Below are positions 58,926 through 64,000 of a DNA stretch of 64,000 nt, piece by piece; position 1 is the stretch's first letter, and every line of letters begins with the position of its first letter. The DNA lies in NCBI RefSeq assembly GCF_963678635.1, contig NC_087069.1, positions 44,745,448-44,809,447 of the forward strand, given 5' to 3'. The notes under the pieces were generated by a model. It was not told where the DNA came from. It was given only the letters and a program-made list of their open reading frames with translations, and ran no database searches. A program made the translations under genes and the position numbers. This DNA is from Symsagittifera roscoffensis (taxonomy: Eukaryota; Xenacoelomorpha; Acoela; Convolutidae).

Positions 58926-61310
58926 AATCGCATGAATAATATAAAAATAAAATCCACTCTGTTTGATTGATTTCATGTATCAACAAAAAAGAGACTTAGT
59001 TTCTATTCAAAAAAAAAGTCCGAGCCTAATTTTGCAAAACGATTGGTAAAGTTATGAGTTTTGATGTCCGCTCTTTCTTTTTTTACCCCCAAGCAAAAAT
59101 TACCTGCTAGAGTGTTTAAACTCTTCACTTCACTTTATCATTTTTGTTTTCTTTAACAAATTTTAAACTTTTTGGTTATTCTGTCCGGCTCACTATGAAG
59201 ACTGTAATCGAAAAAAAACTTGACTACTAATTGAAACAAACTCACAAAAATTTGTTGAACTGCATTTTTGAATTGCAGCAAACCACAAAAAGTTTTAAAC
59301 TAGTTTCAAAATGTAGATTGACCAAAAAAGGAATAAAGGAGCTGTCGTTCGAATTCAATTTTTTGAAAAAAGTTTCAATTTTTGTTGATTAGAAACACTT
59401 AACATCGATATCATTGAAAATGGGCTATACCTTCTTGTTTTTATCTGAAAAAAGATCGAACTATGGTTGCCAATCAGAAGCATAACTTACTGATTACTCC
59501 ATCTGATTTTTTTGCAATGCAATCAAGAATTATGCTGCATTAGTGTTGATCGCAAAAAAAATTAGAGTTAGATAGATGTGATTTTTAGCTGTCTTTTTAA
59601 CTATTCGGGATGAATTAGATAGGAAGTTTTGTCGAAATTCTTTATTTATCTGAAAAATTCTGAAGTCATAAATTGAGGATTTCAAAATATTAAAAAACAT
59701 ATTTTCTAGTTGAGGTTAGTTTTTAAAAGGAAAAAAGCTTCGAAAATGCCAATTTCGCTGAAAAAAGACAGTTTGGACATAGACATAAAATATAAGTTTC
59801 TAATAAGGCGAGATTCATACTCTAAACTGAGTTCAGAAATCAATTAATCTATTTTAGCAAAACAGTTTGACCTAACTGACAGGTTAAAAAATGCATATGA
59901 TGTGACTTTGAACTTAACAAAGCGGGTGCGTGATTTGATTATTCATTTTATTACCAGATCAAAAAAGCATTTGTAACCATTTTTCAAACATTTGGAAAAT
60001 CTAAAGTTGATATCTTGAGAAAATAAAGAAGGATAAATCGGAAAAAATAGCCACATTCGTTCTCCTTTTTAAACTGGAAAAATATGACTCAATGTCCGAA
60101 ACCCAAGCCTGAGAATAACTTTTTGCCTGTCATCATTGAAAATTGATCATTTTCACAAGTTAAAGCTATATTTTGATCCAATTCTAGTTTCAACCGAAAT
60201 TGAGAGTTACTTTCTATCAACGTTTTAAAAATCTTCATATCTATTTATATACAAAAGCGGATTTTTTAAAATTTTTTTAGCTTCGCTATTTCATCATGAC
60301 CACATCAAAAATTACCCCTGAGAGATTTTTCTATTTTCTACTTTGGCGTTCTTTGCAATTAAATTTTGCTTCTTCAAATTTTCATTTGCTAGCTTACTTT
60401 GACAATTTCGTTTTTTTTAATGAATATAAAACAATTTTTGAGAGTGAAAAAACTGAGGCTACTCAAAACAATTTTGAAAAAGATTATTAAAATTATTTTC
60501 TTAGCAAAATAGTATGTGGGTTGCCTGTCACTGAATCTATTCGACCAACAGAAAAAACATTAATTAAGTTTGTAAAAATCCGGTAGAAAATTCAGATCTT
60601 CCAATGGCTTGAAAAAACCAGCCTCGGATCGGTTCAAGATTTATGGTCCTTCAACTCACTGGTACGTTAATCTTTTTCATGAAAAAAATTACCACCTTGT
60701 TTTGGTTGGTTTCCAGTTTATTCGTTTTTATACAAAAAGCATTAGAAGTAAAAGCAAATATATAAAGACCTTTCAGAATTGGGACAAAAACGTATTTGTA
60801 TTTTGGGGGTTTTGCAAAACTAGGCTGCACCATTATTTTATAGCCAAAACAATTAAGAAGAGAACCTCAGTCACTTTTTTGTTACAATGCACTAAAAAAA
60901 TCAACATTACGTCTTATAATTAATTTGCCAGCTTTCTCAGAAACCATACGTGGCACTATTTTTGGTTCCATACAAGTCATACAAGTCAGAATTCACGACT
61001 CCTTGAAAATTAAACGTGGGGCCGTATAAACGTGGCACCGCAATTCCATAGAAAACCGAACGCGGCGGAAATAACTGAATTGGCGCCGGCCCAAAATTGA
61101 AAAGAGTGAGAAATTCAATTTTCCATTCAAAGCAGTAATTCAGCTTTTAAATATAATTGAGTTTAACTAGTGTCATAATTGTCAGTTTTCTCTCGTTCAA
61201 AAACTCACAAAAACTGTTTATGAACTGAATCTTAATTTTTAATTTTAGTCAACAAATCGAGAGGTTAATCATTGACCACATGGTTGAGAGTCAACAATCA
61301 ATAAGCATTA
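58926..61310. other. No gene seen
   Basis: AT-rich. A GC-richer patch at about 60935-61095 (GTGGCACC twice, GGCGCCGGCCC) has no recognised identity. Confidence 0.45.
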
Positions 61311-61470
61311 TTGTTCAGACTTTCGAAGAAAACAGTATATTTTTGCTCATTGTGGTTTTTTTAATTAGTCAATTTTCGCCAATCGAAATACAAGTTTTCG
61401 TCAAAAATTTTTTATACCCCATTGAAGATATTGACTTTTTTATACCCCATTGAAGCAATCAATTTTCGTC
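61311..61470 (+). mobile_element. HINE-like 5' fragment, degenerate
   Basis: TTGTTCAGACTTTCGAAGAA, then TATTTTTGCTC, GTGGTTTTTTT and GTCAAAAATTTTTTATA match the first 130 bp of copies A and B with many changes. The 3' end is not found. Confidence 0.45.
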
Positions 61471-62433
61471 ACTGATTCAGTGCCAGCAGTCAGTGAAAAG
61501 AGAAAATAATCCATTTAATTACAATTATAATAGTAATTCCATCAAATTTATAAATAATTATAGGCGCTAAAAATGAGATGTCTTGTCTTTCTTTGGTTCA
61601 TCTGAACACAAAGTTTTACCACAAAACAAAAATTTCATAGAGATGCCTTCAAATTAGTTGAAAAAATCCCGCGTTAGGTGAATTATAGTTCTTCTAGTAA
61701 TAATATTTTATAAATTATTACATTAGATCGCAAAAAAGGAGATTATATTCGATTAGTAATTGATTAAAAACAGTTTTTTTCTCAATTTTTGTAAGACTGG
61801 TACTAAAATCATATTATAATCGATTATTAACGCTTGAAATTGGATGCGGGTGCTCAATGTGACAGATGTGACAGGAACCTTTTGCCGAGACTTTTTGTAG
61901 AAATTTTTTGGGGAATTTTATACTGTTCTATAGAAATTATATGAATAACCCCTCTTGGCAAACAAACATACCAACTAGTATCATTTTTTAACCTCATTCC
62001 AAGATGTGTTCATGATATAAAAAATACAATTAACTCGCAGACCCTCTAAGGAAAAGTGTTTTTCTAACTGTTTCATGTATTGAAAATCCGCCTCGACAAT
62101 TCAGGGGATCATTTATGGTGAAACGTATGGTTTCACATTTTGGTCGATCCGGAAATACAAACCGATAGACACATTAGTTTTAGATATTCATCTAAAAATA
62201 TGTAATTGATGAAGAAAAATAAGATGAAACAAAGAAAAACTATTTAATCAAAGTAATTCACAAATTTATCAATTATTTGTTGATCAAAAAGAGATTTATG
62301 TAGACTAAATTAGAAATGAAAAGTAAAATCAATTGAATGAATTGTCAAAATTCTTTAAAATGCAAATGCTATATTAACGGAATTAAAAAGTTTCAAAGAT
62401 TTGAAAAAAAAAACATTACAAAATTCAAAACAA

Positions 62434-62945
62434 ACAAGTCTGCTCGTATCAGGGCGAAGCTGTGAATGTTCCGACGACTGCCTTTACAGGTCTCAATGTA
62501 ATAACATGGAACAAAACAAATTTGAACTTGAGTTTTTTAGTGAAATTCATCCCCAAACATGCCATTCAAGGTACAAAATGATAGATTTCGCTCCTACTAA
62601 GAATTCAATTATGCAAATAGTTTTCCTTCAACCATTTTGAAACAATTTTTAGGACGGATTCAATCTCGGATTACGCGTTGATAGCGCAAAAAATAGCGCG
62701 CCAGAATTATCACAAATTGGCTAAAATGGCAATAATAAAACAACCTTAATTTTTCGAAAAATAATCACAGGTGAAGTATATTTTTTTCATATTTGAGTTC
62801 TGGACAATAAAACATTTTGAATGCTTTTTAAAAAACCGTCAAAAATGGCAAGTTGAAAAGTCGAGTTTTCTGCAGAAAAAACCATCCCAGCACAAATTTT
62901 CCGTTAGTTTTGTTTACGATACGTTTATTTTTGTCGTCGGAACAA
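62434..62945 (-). mobile_element. HINE-like element, copy D, reverse orientation
   Basis: The minus strand starts TTGTTCCGACG at 62945 and runs through the same interior. It ends GGCAGTCGTCGGAACATTC and GCCCTGATACGAGCAGACTTG/TT. The terminal TTGTT at one end and CTTG/TT at the other repeat the pattern of copies A and B at an independent site. A 79-codon plus-strand open frame inside is incidental. Confidence 0.7.
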
Positions 62946-64000
62946 AAAATGATTTAAAATGACTGTCCCGTTTCGAATATTATTGGCAGAAACTTTTTTT
63001 ACCAATTTATCACAAGGAGATGAGATGTGATTGCACTATATGTCCAACTCGTATAGGTCAGCAGTTTAGGCCGGCCATTTTTCATAAAACATAGCCTATC
63101 CTATCCCTGTGTTCGGTGAATAATTTTGCTCAAATGTAAGGCAGGTTAAAGTTGGATTGAGAAAACTACGCACACAGCTTTCAGAGCGTATATTATGGTT
63201 CAAACTTATTACAGCTTTTAAATACTTATCCTAGGAACGAGGTATTTCTTTTGTGGTTCTTTTGTGGAACGAGAAAAGTATTGTGGTTCTTTTTTTTCTA
63301 GGTTAGCTCTGGCACTGCTAATCTGACGGTTATTTTTTTTTTATAGAAGTAGGTGAGATCAGATGTTCAATTGGTTAAAATTAGAGCAAAATGAGCATCA
63401 AATTATTGGTTGTAATATTTCAAGATTCAAATATTAGATTATTGTGTCAAGATTAAAAAACAGATTTGCACTATTTCAGCAGGTTTGGTCGCAAAAGTAT
63501 TAAAAATTGGCATCTTGTTGGAATAAACATCATCAAATACAGACTTCGTTAAGTATTGATTTCTTCTTCAAGTGAGTTTTTAACTTCAATTTTTCATAGA
63601 ATTTGTTTTTTTTAATCAACTTAACAAAAAACTGCCCATTTGATCTGTCTCTCTCCTAAAACTAAACGTAAATTAGAGTCGTTAGGTCTGCATAAACAAT
63701 GCTGAAATAAAAAGGGCTGAAAAAATTTATTTGTAACCAAAAGATCAAGCAATCCCCATTCCAAAAAAAAACTAGGGGATGATTCGTTATAGAAAAAAAT
63801 AGGGGGAAGAATTTTCAATGGTTACAATTTACCAGGTAACTAGACGAAGTAGGATCATTCTACTATACGGGCAATTTCATTTTTACTAAGCGTAAAAAAT
63901 CAACAAAAAAAGGTGTGCTAATTTGTCTTTGGAGTGAATTTTTTCAAACAAAAAACCTGATGCAATGTTGAAATTTTTTTTTCTTAAAATAATTTGATAA
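62946..64000. other. No gene seen
   Basis: AT-rich to the window end. Only chance ORFs. Confidence 0.5.

Noticed and set aside
58607-58976. Arg/Glu- and Ser/Leu-rich ORFs
   Set aside because: They are translations of the (CT)n microsatellite.
62401-62640. 79-codon plus-strand ORF
   Set aside because: Lies wholly within a reverse HINE copy, and its counterpart is not kept in the other copies.

Overview
This is an AT-rich, gene-poor metazoan-type window. Introns are GT-AG with T-rich acceptors, and coding islands are small and isolated. The window also holds a type II membrane glycosyltransferase gene, a decayed BEL/Pao retrotransposon, a decayed LINE, tRNA-derived SINEs and several families of short non-autonomous DNA elements. 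I cannot name the species. Short introns (62 to 382 nt) beside many non-autonomous repeats would suit an enlarged invertebrate genome, for example a large-genome larvacean, but that is inference. There is one assembly gap, 54057-54256 (exactly 200 N).

Layout. 1-3.06 kb: BEL/Pao fossil, minus strand. 3.15-3.53 kb: possible two-exon small gene. 4.5-7.16 kb: three near-identical tandem 883-bp units. 13.5-15.2 kb: older pair of ~0.95-kb direct copies. 19.49-20.72 kb: intact single-exon GT31 glycosyltransferase, minus strand, the best gene in the window. 21.8-22.2 kb: C-rich tract. 22.76-23.09 kb and 25.69-26.46 kb: coding-looking islands I cannot name, the second probably decayed. 27-31.8 kb: two inverted-repeat families, here called R1 and R2, with a phase-consistent three-exon small gene (29.13-29.97 kb) between copies. 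32.33-33.39 kb: head-to-tail pair of Helentron/HINE-like elements ending 33 nt before an exon of a Ser/Lys-rich gene that carries GIMR and RSVSF, candidate protein phosphatase 1 docking motifs. 35.0-37.1 kb: long hairpin, exons of a second gene with a 62-nt intron, and a small single-exon ORF. 37.9-40.9 kb: SINEs, a 1.2-kb repeat and a clean hAT-type MITE with an 8-bp target duplication. 42-48.2 kb: further R1, R2 and short inverted-repeat elements. 52.5-53.9 kb: second copy of the 1.2-kb repeat. 54.9-58.2 kb: HINE copy, LINE reverse transcriptase fossil, R2 and R1. 58.7 kb: (CT)n. 61.3-62.9 kb: more HINE copies. The rest is AT-rich sequence with no gene I can support.

The host genes show no obvious shared pathway. 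The main biology is layered: at least five non-autonomous families (HINE-like, R1, R2, tRNA-SINE, hAT MITE) insert into and beside one another and in one place reach the edge of an exon. All family names here rest on reading the sequence, with no database search.
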